From Gammaproteobacteria bacterium (GTDB lineage: Bacteria; Pseudomonadota; Gammaproteobacteria; Eutrophobiales; Eutrophobiaceae): DNA of 64,000 nucleotides. Location: assembly GCA_004297165.1 (NCBI GenBank), contig SCUJ01000006.1, positions 620,001 through 684,000 of the forward strand, in the 5' to 3' direction. A program made the position numbers and the translations under genes. The notes under the pieces are model-generated. The model did not search any database. It saw nothing but the letters and a program-made list of their open reading frames with translations, and was not told the DNA's origin. Below are positions 1 through 8,032 of the stretch, piece after piece; position 1 is the stretch's first letter, and each line of letters opens with the position of its first letter.

Positions 1-398
1 TGCGGGTGGTCGTGATTTCTTCGTTGATTGCAATCCCCTTCGCCATACTGTTCCCGCTGATGCCAACACCCATGGCGGCGCTGGCCTTGTACGCCGGCAA
101 CACGTTCTTCATGTCGATGGCGCCAGGACCACAGAATGCCGCGCTCGTGATGATCACCCCGAATCAGATGCGGGCGCAGGCCTCCGCCCTGTATTTTTTC
201 CTGTACAACCTCATCGGATCGGGACTGGGACCGTTGCTGGTGGCGGGTTTTACCGATTATATCTTCGGTGCGGAATCGGCCCTGCGCTATTCCCTGAGTT
301 TACACCTCGCGATCCTGAGCCCGCTCAGCGCCTGCATCATCTGGTTCGGACTCAAGTCCTATGGGGAGACCGTGCGGCGAATGAAGGCATTGGACTGA
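1..398 (+). CDS. MFS transporter, C-terminal part (cut by window edge)
   Basis: The reading frame is open to the left edge, so only about the last 130 residues of a larger membrane protein are present. They form four hydrophobic segments with short polar loops, including a small-residue-rich stretch (NLIGSGLGPLLVAGFTDY) typical of the last helices of major facilitator transporters, close to the Spinster-like or hexuronate-type subgroup. The cytoplasmic tail is short and basic (GETVRRMKALD). The GTG at position 6 is probably internal and not the true start. The substrate cannot be inferred. The MFS call rests on helix pattern and general resemblance only. Confidence 0.7.
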   Translation, partial: RVVVISSLIAIPFAILFPLMPTPMAALALYAGNTFFMSMAPGPQNAALVMITPNQMRAQASALYFFLYNLIGSGLGPLLVAGFTDYIFGAESALRYSLSLHLAILSPLSACIIWFGLKSYGETVRRMKALD

Positions 399-402
399 CG
401 GG

Positions 403-903
403 CTAACGATTGAAACTTTCGCCAATCCTTTGATAGCGCTGCTCTTGGATATCCAGATTGATTCTGAAGGTCGCTTGTGAGAGTTCCGCGACAGTCCGGG
501 GGATATTCATCTTTTCAAAACTTGCCATTTCCCAGAGATGCCATAAAGAAGGCGTGCCGGCATATGCCGGTTTAGGAAAATCCCTGTGTTTGAGCATACA
601 CTTGCGGATATTCTGACGTGAGCAGTGCAATATCTCCGCAATATCGGATAGACCAACCAGATCTGGCTTTGCCTCGATCAGCTCAGCCCCCGGGATCGCC
701 GTCTTGACGTTGGCGATTGCGGTTTTAATTGCCGCTGCGGCGGTTCGGGCTGTACGCGCAAACTCCAGGGAGATGCTGCCCGGCTGTCCGGTCCCGACAA
801 GGGCATCGTCGCAACCTGCCTCATACAGTGCATCCAGGTAATATTCAGGATCCTGATGCTCGCCTCGCAGGATAAAACTTAAAGTAAATTCATATCTATT
901 CAT
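403..903 (-). CDS. Antitoxin-like HTH protein, partner of upstream HicA-like gene
   Basis: A 166-residue soluble protein. The N-terminal half (MNRYEFTLSFIL, then EAGCDDALVGTGQPG) resembles a HicB-like partner fold. The C-terminal half carries a helix-turn-helix of the excisionase/MerR type (LVGLSDIAEILHCSRQNIRK) followed by a SLWHLWEM segment. From memory, this architecture recurs as the second gene of a small two-gene module whose first gene is an 80-90 residue HicA-like protein, as here. The frame is open further upstream to 1023, but the ATG at 903 is preceded by AAGG about 8 nt away and matches the family N-terminus. It probably neutralises its partner and binds the palindrome at 1182-1207; both roles are inference. 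Confidence 0.65.
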   Translation of the reverse strand: MNRYEFTLSFILRGEHQDPEYYLDALYEAGCDDALVGTGQPGSISLEFARTARTAAAAIKTAIANVKTAIPGAELIEAKPDLVGLSDIAEILHCSRQNIRKCMLKHRDFPKPAYAGTPSLWHLWEMASFEKMNIPRTVAELSQATFRINLDIQEQRYQRIGESFNR

Positions 904-965
904 CTGCTTTACCTTGATCGTATTTACAGCCATCGATCTTCCGGCGTAACTGGCGGGCATGGATT

Positions 966-1151
966 TCAGGATTTTTTCGGCGTACTCCATACCGATATCT
1001 GGCAAAACAGGCCACACCGGCAATCATTCCTGTTATGCGGACAACGCAAGATACCCCACGCATGCCCTTGTCGTTCGAAAACCTGCCAGCCTTTTAACTC
1101 CGCATAACGAACAACAGCTTCAATTTCCTTATTCGGGTGTTTTTTCCGCAT
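966..1151 (-). CDS. HicA-like small protein, probably C-terminally truncated
   Basis: A 61-residue protein starting MRKKHPNKEIEAVVRYAE, then WQVFERQGHAWGILRCPH and ending SVWSTPKKS. It looks like the first gene of a HicA-like two-gene module with the HTH gene just downstream. The ATG at 1151 is chosen over an upstream one at 1205 because it has AGGGA 8 nt before it, and the upstream extension would run through a perfect palindrome. The familiar tail after STPK (NP.. then HA.QI in the relatives I remember) is missing from this frame. A matching stretch, EYAEKILKSM, is readable in the next frame over the same bases, which suggests a small deletion. Activity may therefore be lost. Toxin function is inferred from context. 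Confidence 0.55.
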   Translation of the reverse strand: MRKKHPNKEIEAVVRYAELKGWQVFERQGHAWGILRCPHNRNDCRCGLFCQISVWSTPKKS

Positions 1152-1181
1152 GTCGCATTCCCTGCATTTTAGAAATATTAC

Positions 1182-1207
1182 CAATGGTTGTCTACTGACA
1201 ACCATTG
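1182..1207. promoter_or_regulatory. Perfect 11-bp palindrome, candidate operator of the TA-like module
   Basis: CAATGGTTGTC, a 4-nt spacer TACT, then GACAACCATTG. It lies about 30 nt upstream of the ATG at 1151 on the minus strand, where an autoregulating HTH antitoxin would bind. There is no T-run on either side, so an intrinsic terminator is unlikely. Confidence 0.5.
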
Positions 1208-1216
1208 ATTCCTGCG

Positions 1217-2887
1217 TTACGGCCCAACGGTTGTCTGCGGTTCCTCCGGCAGGCCATATTCCGCCTCGCCTTGTGGCGCGGGTTCCGGCGCTGGACCGTC
1301 AATCTCCGTAACAGGCGCCAGATCCTCGGGATAGACCTCAGGCGCCTCGTCTTCATCGCCGTTCATATCCACGTCACAGTCGATCTCCTCGTACAACTGC
1401 TCGTAATCGCCGCATTCGAGGGTCTGCGTCTCCGCCAGCAATTCTTCATCGCTGGCGACGATGCCGATATGAAAGGCGGCAAACCCCGGCAGCATGAATT
1501 GATCCAGCGACATCCCCAGCACCCGCCCGCTATAGGGCGAGGCTATCTCGTAATTCTCGCTGGTCAGCGGATTTATTATCGTGCCGAGTTTCGTTCCGCG
1601 CCGGATCCGCGCGCCAATCTTGACGGCGCTCTTGAGGATGCCGCCGTTGTTCACCCGCACCCAGCGTGAGCTGTAGTACACCGGCTGCGGCGACGACCAG
1701 GCCCGTCGTCTGCCGATCATGTCCAGTTTATCCATGAGCGTTTCCAGGGCGCGCACGCCGAAATCGATCTGGTCCTGTTGCAGACTGCCCGGCTCGCCCA
1801 ACTCGAAGGCGACCGCCGGGATCCCCGCGTTGACCGCCGCAGTGCGCAGGTTCCCGCGGATATTGCGGCTGTGCAGCACTGCCGTGGGTCCGAACTGACG
1901 GGTGAATTCGAGGACGCGCGGGTCATCGAGATCGGCGCGCAGTTGCGGGAGGTTGACCCGATTGAGCGAACCCGTATGGAGATCGACGAGGCGATCGCAG
2001 TGCCGGATCACCTCCTCGAAAAAGGAACCGGCTATCCGGGATGCGGAACTGCCCCGGGCATTGCCGGGGAAAAACCGGTTCAGATCGCGCCGGTCCGGCA
2101 GATAGCGCGTGCCGCGCGTGAAACCCAGCAGATTGACTATGGGCACGCCGATCAGCGTGCCGGACAGATCGTGCGGCGAGACACTCGCCATCAGGGTCCG
2201 TACGATCTCGACGCCGTTCAGTTCATCCCCGTGGATGGCCGCGGTCAGGCACAGACGCAGACCCGGCCTGCGGCCGTGAGTGACATACACGGGGGTATCC
2301 AGCGACCCGCCGTACAAGGTCTCGCCCGCGACCCAATGCAACCGCACGGCCTCGCCAGGAGGTACGCTCGCGCCGAGGATGCGGAAATTTTCGTCAGTCT
2401 CCGTTCTTACTGATTCGCCGTTTACAGAGGTACCGGTGATTTCGACGCCGGCAGCGGATGGAGCGACTGAACCGGAGGGAGTAACCTCCGGAGCTGTTGC
2501 TAGACTGTTTTCAACACCGCCTGCGTTCTCCGGCGTCGATGCGGGGGTCGCGGCCTCCGTTGGCGCAGGCGCATTTCGATCCCCTTGCGGATTCAGCAGC
2601 AACTCCAGTTCCGCATCGCTGATGTCCATGGCGGACAGCCAGGCTGGGCGATTGCCATCCGGATCCAGCGCATACGTTTCGCCAGATGATCCGCTGGTTC
2701 CCTGCGCGGAATCATTAATCGAGGTTTTTGCAGGCGGCGTGGTTGGGATTATCGGGATGAGTTCATTCTGGAGATAGGTCTCCGGAGGTGGTTGGCTCGA
2801 ACCTCCATCCGCCTGGGCCGCAACATCTGTAAAGAAACCGCCCAGTGTCAGCAGGAAGGTCACGCCGAGGCAGCGCAGCGATCGCAT
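1217..2887 (-). CDS. AstE/aspartoacylase-like zinc amidohydrolase (M14 family), secreted or periplasmic
   Basis: A 556-residue protein starting MRSLRCLGVTFLLTLGGFF, a signal peptide. A low-complexity Ser/Pro/Glu/Ala-rich linker of about 165 residues follows. The catalytic domain is of the succinylglutamate desuccinylase/aspartoacylase type, with the zinc motif AAIHGDELNGVEIV (H..E) and the later DLHTGS histidine. A beta-rich biotinyl-like segment (VKIGARIRRGTKLG) and a very acidic tail come last. The family removes acyl or aminoacyl groups from amino acids or peptides through bound zinc. The start at 2887 lies 1 nt after the ligase stop codon, so it is translationally coupled as the last gene of the four-gene operon. 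It may remove what the ATP-grasp ligase adds; this is inference from context. Confidence 0.8.
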   Translation of the reverse strand: MRSLRCLGVTFLLTLGGFFTDVAAQADGGSSQPPPETYLQNELIPIIPTTPPAKTSINDSAQGTSGSSGETYALDPDGNRPAWLSAMDISDAELELLLNPQGDRNAPAPTEAATPASTPENAGGVENSLATAPEVTPSGSVAPSAAGVEITGTSVNGESVRTETDENFRILGASVPPGEAVRLHWVAGETLYGGSLDTPVYVTHGRRPGLRLCLTAAIHGDELNGVEIVRTLMASVSPHDLSGTLIGVPIVNLLGFTRGTRYLPDRRDLNRFFPGNARGSSASRIAGSFFEEVIRHCDRLVDLHTGSLNRVNLPQLRADLDDPRVLEFTRQFGPTAVLHSRNIRGNLRTAAVNAGIPAVAFELGEPGSLQQDQIDFGVRALETLMDKLDMIGRRRAWSSPQPVYYSSRWVRVNNGGILKSAVKIGARIRRGTKLGTIINPLTSENYEIASPYSGRVLGMSLDQFMLPGFAAFHIGIVASDEELLAETQTLECGDYEQLYEEIDCDVDMNGDEDEAPEVYPEDLAPVTEIDGPAPEPAPQGEAEYGLPEEPQTTVGP

Positions 2888-2888
2888 C

Positions 2889-3830
2889 TCAGGGCAAGGT
2901 CCGGGACAACTCGACCTTTTCTTTGGCGTTGGCGGTATTGGCGACGGCGGCATCCACGGCCTGCAAACGGAAAGCCAGGCCCTTGCCGTTGGCGATCTGA
3001 ATGCTGAGGCCGGGACGGGCATTCAGTTCCAGCATCAGGGGACCGAGGCGGGCATCGAGCACCATGTCCACGCCGAGATAACCCAGCGGCGCGAGCTCGT
3101 AACAGCGCGCGGCGATCAGGAGCAGGTCGTCCCAGCCGGGGATGGCGCAGCCGGCGAGCGGCGTGTCGAAATCCGGATGTTCGGCGATGCGCCGGTTGTG
3201 ATAAACCCCCAAAGTCGTTACTCCAGTCTTCAGATCGATGCCAACCCCGACAGCGCCCTGATGGAGATTGGCCCGGCCGCCGGACTGGCGCGTGGGGAGA
3301 CGCAGCATCGCCATCGCGGGCACGCCTCTATAGACCAGCACACGGATATCCGGGACGCCGTTATAACTCAGGGAATTGAAGACCGGATCGAAATGCACGC
3401 GATATTCGATGATGGCCTGATCCGGCTGGCCGCCGAGACTGTACATCCCGCTGAGCACATTGACGATGTGATGCCGGACGGCCTCGGCGTCTATAGCCAG
3501 GCCGTCGGTCTTGTAGAACAATTGATTCTTGCGGCGCGCGATCACCATGATCCCGTTGCCGCCGCTGCCATGCGCCGGCTTGATGACGAAATCGTTGATC
3601 CCTTCAATCCCCTTCTGGAAATCGCGGGCGTCATGCACGGTGCGGATCAGGCCATAGAGTTTCGGCACGGCGATATTCGCCTGCATGGCGAGCCGTTTGG
3701 TCAGCACCTTGTCATCGACCAGTTCGTACAGCGAACGGGGATTGTGGTGCATGATATAGCGGCGGTTGCGGGCATTGATGCCCACCACCCCCGCCTTGCG
3801 CAATTTACTCGCCAGTCCCAGCCCCAGCAT
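2889..3830 (-). CDS. Alpha-L-glutamate ligase-like ATP-grasp protein
   Basis: A 313-residue protein of the RimK-related ATP-grasp class. The nucleotide-binding stretch FVIKPAHGSGGNGIMVIARR is clear, and metal-ligating residues near the end occur in LMLELNARPGLSIQIAN. ATP-grasp ligases form amide bonds through acyl-phosphates; RimK relatives add glutamate to a peptide or protein. The ATG at 3830 has GGAG about 7 nt upstream and fits better than the in-frame start at 3878. It overlaps the 3' end of the 7TM gene by 26 nt. The surrounding protease, 7TM and amidohydrolase genes match a conserved neighbourhood predicted for peptide modification near the membrane. Acceptor and amino acid are unknown. 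Confidence 0.85.
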   Translation of the reverse strand: MLGLGLASKLRKAGVVGINARNRRYIMHHNPRSLYELVDDKVLTKRLAMQANIAVPKLYGLIRTVHDARDFQKGIEGINDFVIKPAHGSGGNGIMVIARRKNQLFYKTDGLAIDAEAVRHHIVNVLSGMYSLGGQPDQAIIEYRVHFDPVFNSLSYNGVPDIRVLVYRGVPAMAMLRLPTRQSGGRANLHQGAVGVGIDLKTGVTTLGVYHNRRIAEHPDFDTPLAGCAIPGWDDLLLIAARCYELAPLGYLGVDMVLDARLGPLMLELNARPGLSIQIANGKGLAFRLQAVDAAVANTANAKEKVELSRTLP

Positions 3831-5376
3831 CCTTCTTCTCCACTTCAAGCGCCAGATCGCGGAACCGGAACAGCTCATTCAGGCGATAGCCGGTATAACT
3901 GCCAAACAGGATGGCGATTGCCAGTACCACCAGCAGCAACTCGGGAAAGACGAACATCAGGTGTTGCGCCTGGTCATTGGTCATCACCAAATAACCGAGC
4001 ACCGCCACGGCCAAGCTGCCGAAGCCTTGTTTGAATGCCTCTACCGCGCCGGATTCATCCCAACTGATGGACATGCGCTCGATCACCATGGTCAGGATGA
4101 CCACCGGGAACAGCGCGATGGAGAATCCCTGGATCAACCCCAATTCGTTGCTTAGCAGGCTGATGGCAAGCATCATGATGATCACCAGGGTCAGAACCGC
4201 GGACAACCGCGCCACCAGCAGTAGGTGCAGGTGATTCAGATAAAACCGGAACAGCAGTCCGACGCCCACAATGGCCAGGAACAGGCCGATGCCCCATAAC
4301 AAACCGGTTTCCCGAAAAGCCATGGCGATGAGTATGGGCATGAACGTGCCGAAGGTGGGCACTCCGATGATGGTGCGCATGAACAACACCACCAGGGCGC
4401 CGAGCGGCACCATGATCAGGATGCGGTAGGTGTATTGGGTATTCATGGGCAATTTGTACAACGACCAGGATACCAGCGACGATTTCATGGCGGTGGCGCT
4501 GTCATGGGCAATCAAGGTCAATGCCTGCGGCCGCCGGGAAACGGCAAAATTGATCCCGACGTTTCGGCCATGCTCCACTTCCAGGATCGGATCGTCGTTA
4601 AAGCTCCAGCGCAGAAAATTCGCCGGGTAACCCTTTTCCCCGGTCAAGGGATTGAATCCTTCCCAGCGATCCCCGTTATGGACCTCCAGCCACGGCACCA
4701 GCGATTCATTGACCCGGCCTTCTTCCAGCGGTAGACCCCGCACCATGCGGGTGGAGATCTTCGCCCCCGCGAGGATGTAACGGATCCGTTGCACCCATTC
4801 CTCCGTGCCTGGGGTAATCCCCTTGGTGATGCTCTTGATGTCGCTGTCGGAGCTGGAGTTGTTCAGTCGCACCAGCAACTGGCTGACGAAGGTGAAGATA
4901 TTCGAGGACTCGCTGCGCACGTTATTCAACAACCCCTCGACCACCTGCGCGAGGGCCTCGGGATAATACGGTTTGTCTGGCGCCTGAGGCGGCTTCTCCA
5001 CACCGGCAGATTCCCCCCCTGCCATGGGCGCCTGCGCCAATTCCACCTGATAAAAGAGCCGCTGGGGTCCGCGGGCTTGGCGGATGGACCACTCGGCCAC
5101 CCGTTTCCGGCCGTGCTTTTCCACGTTGAGTCCGTAGTTGCGGGCGATGAAATATTCATCCAGGTTGATAAACTCGCCGGGGTCTGCCGGCAGTTGCAGA
5201 TGTACAGTCGATGCGCGCCGCTGTCCTTCGAACTCCACCCGCGCCTCGGCGGTCCAGATAAAAGATTTCTCATCCGGCCGCAGCGGAAATCCCAGATTGT
5301 TGAATTTCAGATAGGCCAAGCCGAACCCAACGACGGACAGGATCAAGGCCAATATTTGTATATGTCGCCTGCGCAT
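3805..5376 (-). CDS. Inactive transglutaminase fused to seven transmembrane helices
   Basis: A 523-residue membrane protein. An N-terminal anchor (IQILALILSVVGFGLAYL) is followed by about 290 extracytoplasmic residues with a transglutaminase-like core (SDIKSITKGITPGTEEWVQ, then AKISTRMVRGLPLEEGR) that appears to lack the catalytic Cys. The C-terminal half is strongly hydrophobic, about seven helices starting at YRILIMVPLGALVVLFM. This is the architecture known as inactive transglutaminase plus 7TM (UUP1-like), always encoded with an ATP-grasp ligase and a retropepsin-like protease. It probably binds a peptide outside and signals or transports inward; no family member has a settled function to my knowledge. 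It sits 20 nt after the protease gene. Confidence 0.85.
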   Translation of the reverse strand: MRRRHIQILALILSVVGFGLAYLKFNNLGFPLRPDEKSFIWTAEARVEFEGQRRASTVHLQLPADPGEFINLDEYFIARNYGLNVEKHGRKRVAEWSIRQARGPQRLFYQVELAQAPMAGGESAGVEKPPQAPDKPYYPEALAQVVEGLLNNVRSESSNIFTFVSQLLVRLNNSSSDSDIKSITKGITPGTEEWVQRIRYILAGAKISTRMVRGLPLEEGRVNESLVPWLEVHNGDRWEGFNPLTGEKGYPANFLRWSFNDDPILEVEHGRNVGINFAVSRRPQALTLIAHDSATAMKSSLVSWSLYKLPMNTQYTYRILIMVPLGALVVLFMRTIIGVPTFGTFMPILIAMAFRETGLLWGIGLFLAIVGVGLLFRFYLNHLHLLLVARLSAVLTLVIIMMLAISLLSNELGLIQGFSIALFPVVILTMVIERMSISWDESGAVEAFKQGFGSLAVAVLGYLVMTNDQAQHLMFVFPELLLVVLAIAILFGSYTGYRLNELFRFRDLALEVEKKDAGAGTGE

Positions 5377-5396
5377 TTAAGAAATACTCACATCTT

Positions 5397-5918
5397 TCAG
5401 TTCTTTTTTGGCCGCTTGGCCAGCTTGCGCGGGCAACTTCTATCCGCCATGAAGCTCTGCTCCGCATCAACGATAAACCGGCCGGCCAGGGTCTCTCTGC
5501 CCAGGATCATGGGATAATTCATATGGCTCCGATCCGAAAGGGATACCTCGGTCGTTTGGGTTTTGCCGCCGACGCACACATCCAGGGAGATGACATACCG
5601 CGCGGCAGTGCCGCCCGTATCCCCCTTGATCCGGACTTCGCGGACCACCGGCCTCTCAATCGTGAATCCTTTCGGGTAACCTTCCCTTCTGCCGTAGGGG
5701 AATAGAAACCTGACCCACATGCCGGCATTACGCTCAAAAGTTTCTATGTTTTCGGCATGGATGGCGCTGGTCTTCGCCCCGGTATCCAGTTTTGCGCGCA
5801 CCCGCACGCCCCAGGGTTGCAGGTAGGCGCCCTCCAGCCAGCCGACTCTTGCTGGCTCCGCGCTGAGCGGCAAGACGCCGTAAATGGTTAACAGTATGGC
5901 CAGCAGGCCATGCTTCAT
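5397..5918 (-). CDS. RimB-type retropepsin-like (putative zinc/aspartyl) protease
   Basis: A 173-residue secreted protein starting MKHGLLAILLTIYGVLPLSA, a signal peptide. The domain carries the retropepsin-like active-site motif LDTGAKTSAIHA, then SDRSHMNYPMILGRETL, as in the family often annotated as ATP-dependent zinc protease (PF05618). Comparative work places it in the aspartyl protease fold and predicts peptide or tag cleavage. A second possible start lies 21 nt upstream at 5939; the one chosen starts the signal peptide cleanly. It is the first gene of the operon running down to 1217. Upstream, 5940-6097 has no gene and presumably holds the promoter. Confidence 0.85.
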   Translation of the reverse strand: MKHGLLAILLTIYGVLPLSAEPARVGWLEGAYLQPWGVRVRAKLDTGAKTSAIHAENIETFERNAGMWVRFLFPYGRREGYPKGFTIERPVVREVRIKGDTGGTAARYVISLDVCVGGKTQTTEVSLSDRSHMNYPMILGRETLAGRFIVDAEQSFMADRSCPRKLAKRPKKN

Positions 5919-6097
5919 ACTTCTACATCTAATCATCAACTGTCCTATTCCAGTTTGTTCGTGGCGTGGTCCACCACATGAAAAGAATCAGAAACCAGTC
6001 TTGGCGCTTATTGAGTACGGCAAGGGGTTGAAGGCGACTCACATGGGGTTATCAGCGGGAGTTCGTCCAGCGCCCGCGATTATATAACAGAAATCCA

Positions 6098-6652
6098 TTA
6101 TTTTTCAGGGACCAGCACCCCGGCCTCCCGGCCTTCCCGGAATTCATTAAATATGACCCGTTTGGTAAACAGCCATTCCCCGTTACGTTTCACCAGTTCA
6201 TCCTCATAGTGGCCGAAGGAGGTGACGCGCGCCTTGCCCTCCGCGTCGCCACCGACATGCGTCCAGTAGGAACGGGAAGTGGCCCGGTCACCCTGGATAT
6301 CGATCACGATGTTGGTGATGTTGTGGCGGCCGGGGACGGGTCGTACGCCGGGCCGATTTTCCTGCTGCGATTCGCGCACGATACCGGCCATAGTCGACAC
6401 CACGTTCTGGAGTTCCTGCCGGCCTCGCGCCACACCGCTGGCATAATTGATGATCCCATCCTCGGTAAAGGTCGCGGCATAGGCCTTGGGATCCTGGAAA
6501 TCCATGGCGAACAGATAACGGGCCATCAGGTTTTCGATGGCGGCCCGGTCTTCGGCATAGCTGTCCGCCCGCCCCTGGGTAATGGGCAGCAACAGCAACA
6601 ACAGGAATGCGGAAATGCCGGACAGGCGCAGCGTCGATCGGTAAAGGCTCAT
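6098..6652 (-). CDS. Secreted SnoaL/NTF2-like protein
   Basis: A 184-residue protein with a signal peptide (LSGISAFLLLLLLPITQGRA). A cone-shaped NTF2-like domain follows: AAIENLMARYLFAMDFQDPKAYAATFTEDGI, then GRHNITNIVIDIQGDRATSRSYW, ending in FTKRVIFNEF. This matches the SnoaL-like polyketide-cyclase/dehydratase group, in which many members bind small hydrophobic ligands and a few are enzymes. Nothing in the sequence fixes the substrate. It is transcribed away from the DUF488 gene's 3' end on the same strand with a 63-nt gap, and may be single. Confidence 0.8.
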   Translation of the reverse strand: MSLYRSTLRLSGISAFLLLLLLPITQGRADSYAEDRAAIENLMARYLFAMDFQDPKAYAATFTEDGIINYASGVARGRQELQNVVSTMAGIVRESQQENRPGVRPVPGRHNITNIVIDIQGDRATSRSYWTHVGGDAEGKARVTSFGHYEDELVKRNGEWLFTKRVIFNEFREGREAGVLVPEK

Positions 6653-6715
6653 GGCTCCCCCTCTAAATGGTGATGTCGGGACATTATAACGGGCCTGAGA
6701 TGCCCGGCAATCATG

Positions 6716-7069
6716 CTATATATAATGTGTCGTAAGGTATTCCATGAGGGCGACGGCGTTGTTGCACTCGACGTCAGCGGCGGCATACAGCAAGGTTACG
6801 CGCAGTTCACGGGCTGAGACGCGGATGGGCACGAGGATCTCTTCATGCTCCCGCAGCTCGGTGAAGTAACGCCGCTTGAATTCGGGCCAGCGATCGCGAT
6901 CATGCCCGTACCACTTGCGCAACCCGGCGGACGGCGCGCATTCCTTCAGCCATTGATCGATGAGCACATCCGCCCTGGACAGTCCGCGCGGCCATAACCT
7001 GTCCACCAGGATGCGCAAACCATCGTTGATGCCGGGCTCTGAGTAAACCCGTTTGACCTGATACGGCAT
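6716..7069 (-). CDS. DUF488 family protein
   Basis: A 117-residue cytoplasmic protein with the family hallmarks VKRVYSEPGINDGLRILVD, RLWPRGLSRADVLIDQWLK and the late VTLLYAAADVECNNAVAL. DUF488 proteins (YeaO-like) are widespread and largely uncharacterised. The length is normal for the family. No partner gene is evident; the next gene upstream on the same strand is far away. Confidence 0.85.
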   Translation of the reverse strand: MPYQVKRVYSEPGINDGLRILVDRLWPRGLSRADVLIDQWLKECAPSAGLRKWYGHDRDRWPEFKRRYFTELREHEEILVPIRVSARELRVTLLYAAADVECNNAVALMEYLTTHYI

Positions 7070-7158
7070 GGCCTGCTCCGATGCACTAATAAAATCAGGA
7101 TAGACCCGGATGGAGGGGAACTCAATACGCCGGCCCCAGTGGCAAATCCGCCCTTGAT

Positions 7159-7186
7159 GTAGGGGCGAAAAATCTTTCGCCCCTAC
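7159..7186. repeat. Dispersed palindromic repeat (GTAGGGGCGA family)
   Basis: GTAGGGGCGAAA, 4-nt loop AATC, then TTTCGCCCCTAC: a perfect 12-bp stem in the gap before aat. The same core recurs at 19969-19990 and 20007-20029, so this is an interspersed REP-like family. It could also act as a weak terminator or mRNA stabiliser. Confidence 0.7.
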
Positions 7187-7300
7187 AAATGGATTTGGAA
7201 CTGGGACCTGATTAATAAGTGATTAGGGACAGGGAACGGTTTCAATCCGTTCCCTACTATAATAATAGGCAGATGCAGACGTAGGGAGTTTACCCAACCG

Positions 7301-8032
7301 ATGAAACACACCACGGCAGGAAGCGTGCGCAGCCAGCTCTTCTGGGTGGCGGATCAGGCGATCGCGGAGGATTTTCCGCCGGTCGCGAGCGCCCTGAAGG
7401 ACCCGAACGGACTGCTGGCCATCGGCGGCGATCTCTCGCCCGAGCGGTTGCTCAGCGCCTATCGCCGCGGTATCTTCCCTTGGTTCAGCGCCGGGCAACC
7501 GATTCTGTGGTGGTCGCCCAATCCCCGCTGCGTGCTGGAGCCGGATAAAATCAGGATCTCCCGCAGCCTGCGCAAGACCCTGCGCCAAGAGCGCTACCGC
7601 ATCACCTTCAACCAGGCGTTCCGGGAGGTGATCGCCGGTTGTGCGCGCACGGAACATGCGGAGACTGAAACCTGGATCACGCCCGAGGTCATCGCCTCCT
7701 ACACGCATCTGCATGAGCTGGGCCAGGCCCTGTCCGTGGAGAGTTGGGATGCCGAAGGGCTGGCGGGTGGATTGTATGGGGTCGTCATCGGCCGGGTCTT
7801 TTTCGGGGAATCCATGTTCAGCCGGCGCGCCGATGCCTCCAAGGTGGCGCTCGCCAGACTGGGCGAGGCCCTGCATCGAGGCGGCTTCCGGTTGCTGGAT
7901 TGCCAGGTGCATTCCCGCCATTTGCAAAGCCTGGGCGCCATGCCGATGCCGCGCGAATCGTTCGTGAACATCCTGCGGCATTATTGCGAACTGAAACCGG
8001 AAGCGGGTTGGCGGGAGGCGATATCCACATGA
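7301..8032 (+). CDS. aat: Leucyl/phenylalanyl-tRNA--protein transferase
   Basis: A 243-residue enzyme that transfers Leu or Phe from charged tRNA to proteins with N-terminal Lys or Arg, marking them for ClpS/ClpAP degradation. Family motifs are clear: GLLAIGGDLSPERLLSAYR, GIFPWFSAGQPILWWSPNPR, GGLYGVVIGRVFFGESMFS and DCQVHSRHLQSLGA. The length is usual. The stop codon overlaps the bpt start in an ATGA, so the two N-degron transferases are translationally coupled. aat-bpt-infA is a typical gammaproteobacterial order. Confidence 0.97.
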   Translation: MKHTTAGSVRSQLFWVADQAIAEDFPPVASALKDPNGLLAIGGDLSPERLLSAYRRGIFPWFSAGQPILWWSPNPRCVLEPDKIRISRSLRKTLRQERYRITFNQAFREVIAGCARTEHAETETWITPEVIASYTHLHELGQALSVESWDAEGLAGGLYGVVIGRVFFGESMFSRRADASKVALARLGEALHRGGFRLLDCQVHSRHLQSLGAMPMPRESFVNILRHYCELKPEAGWREAIST

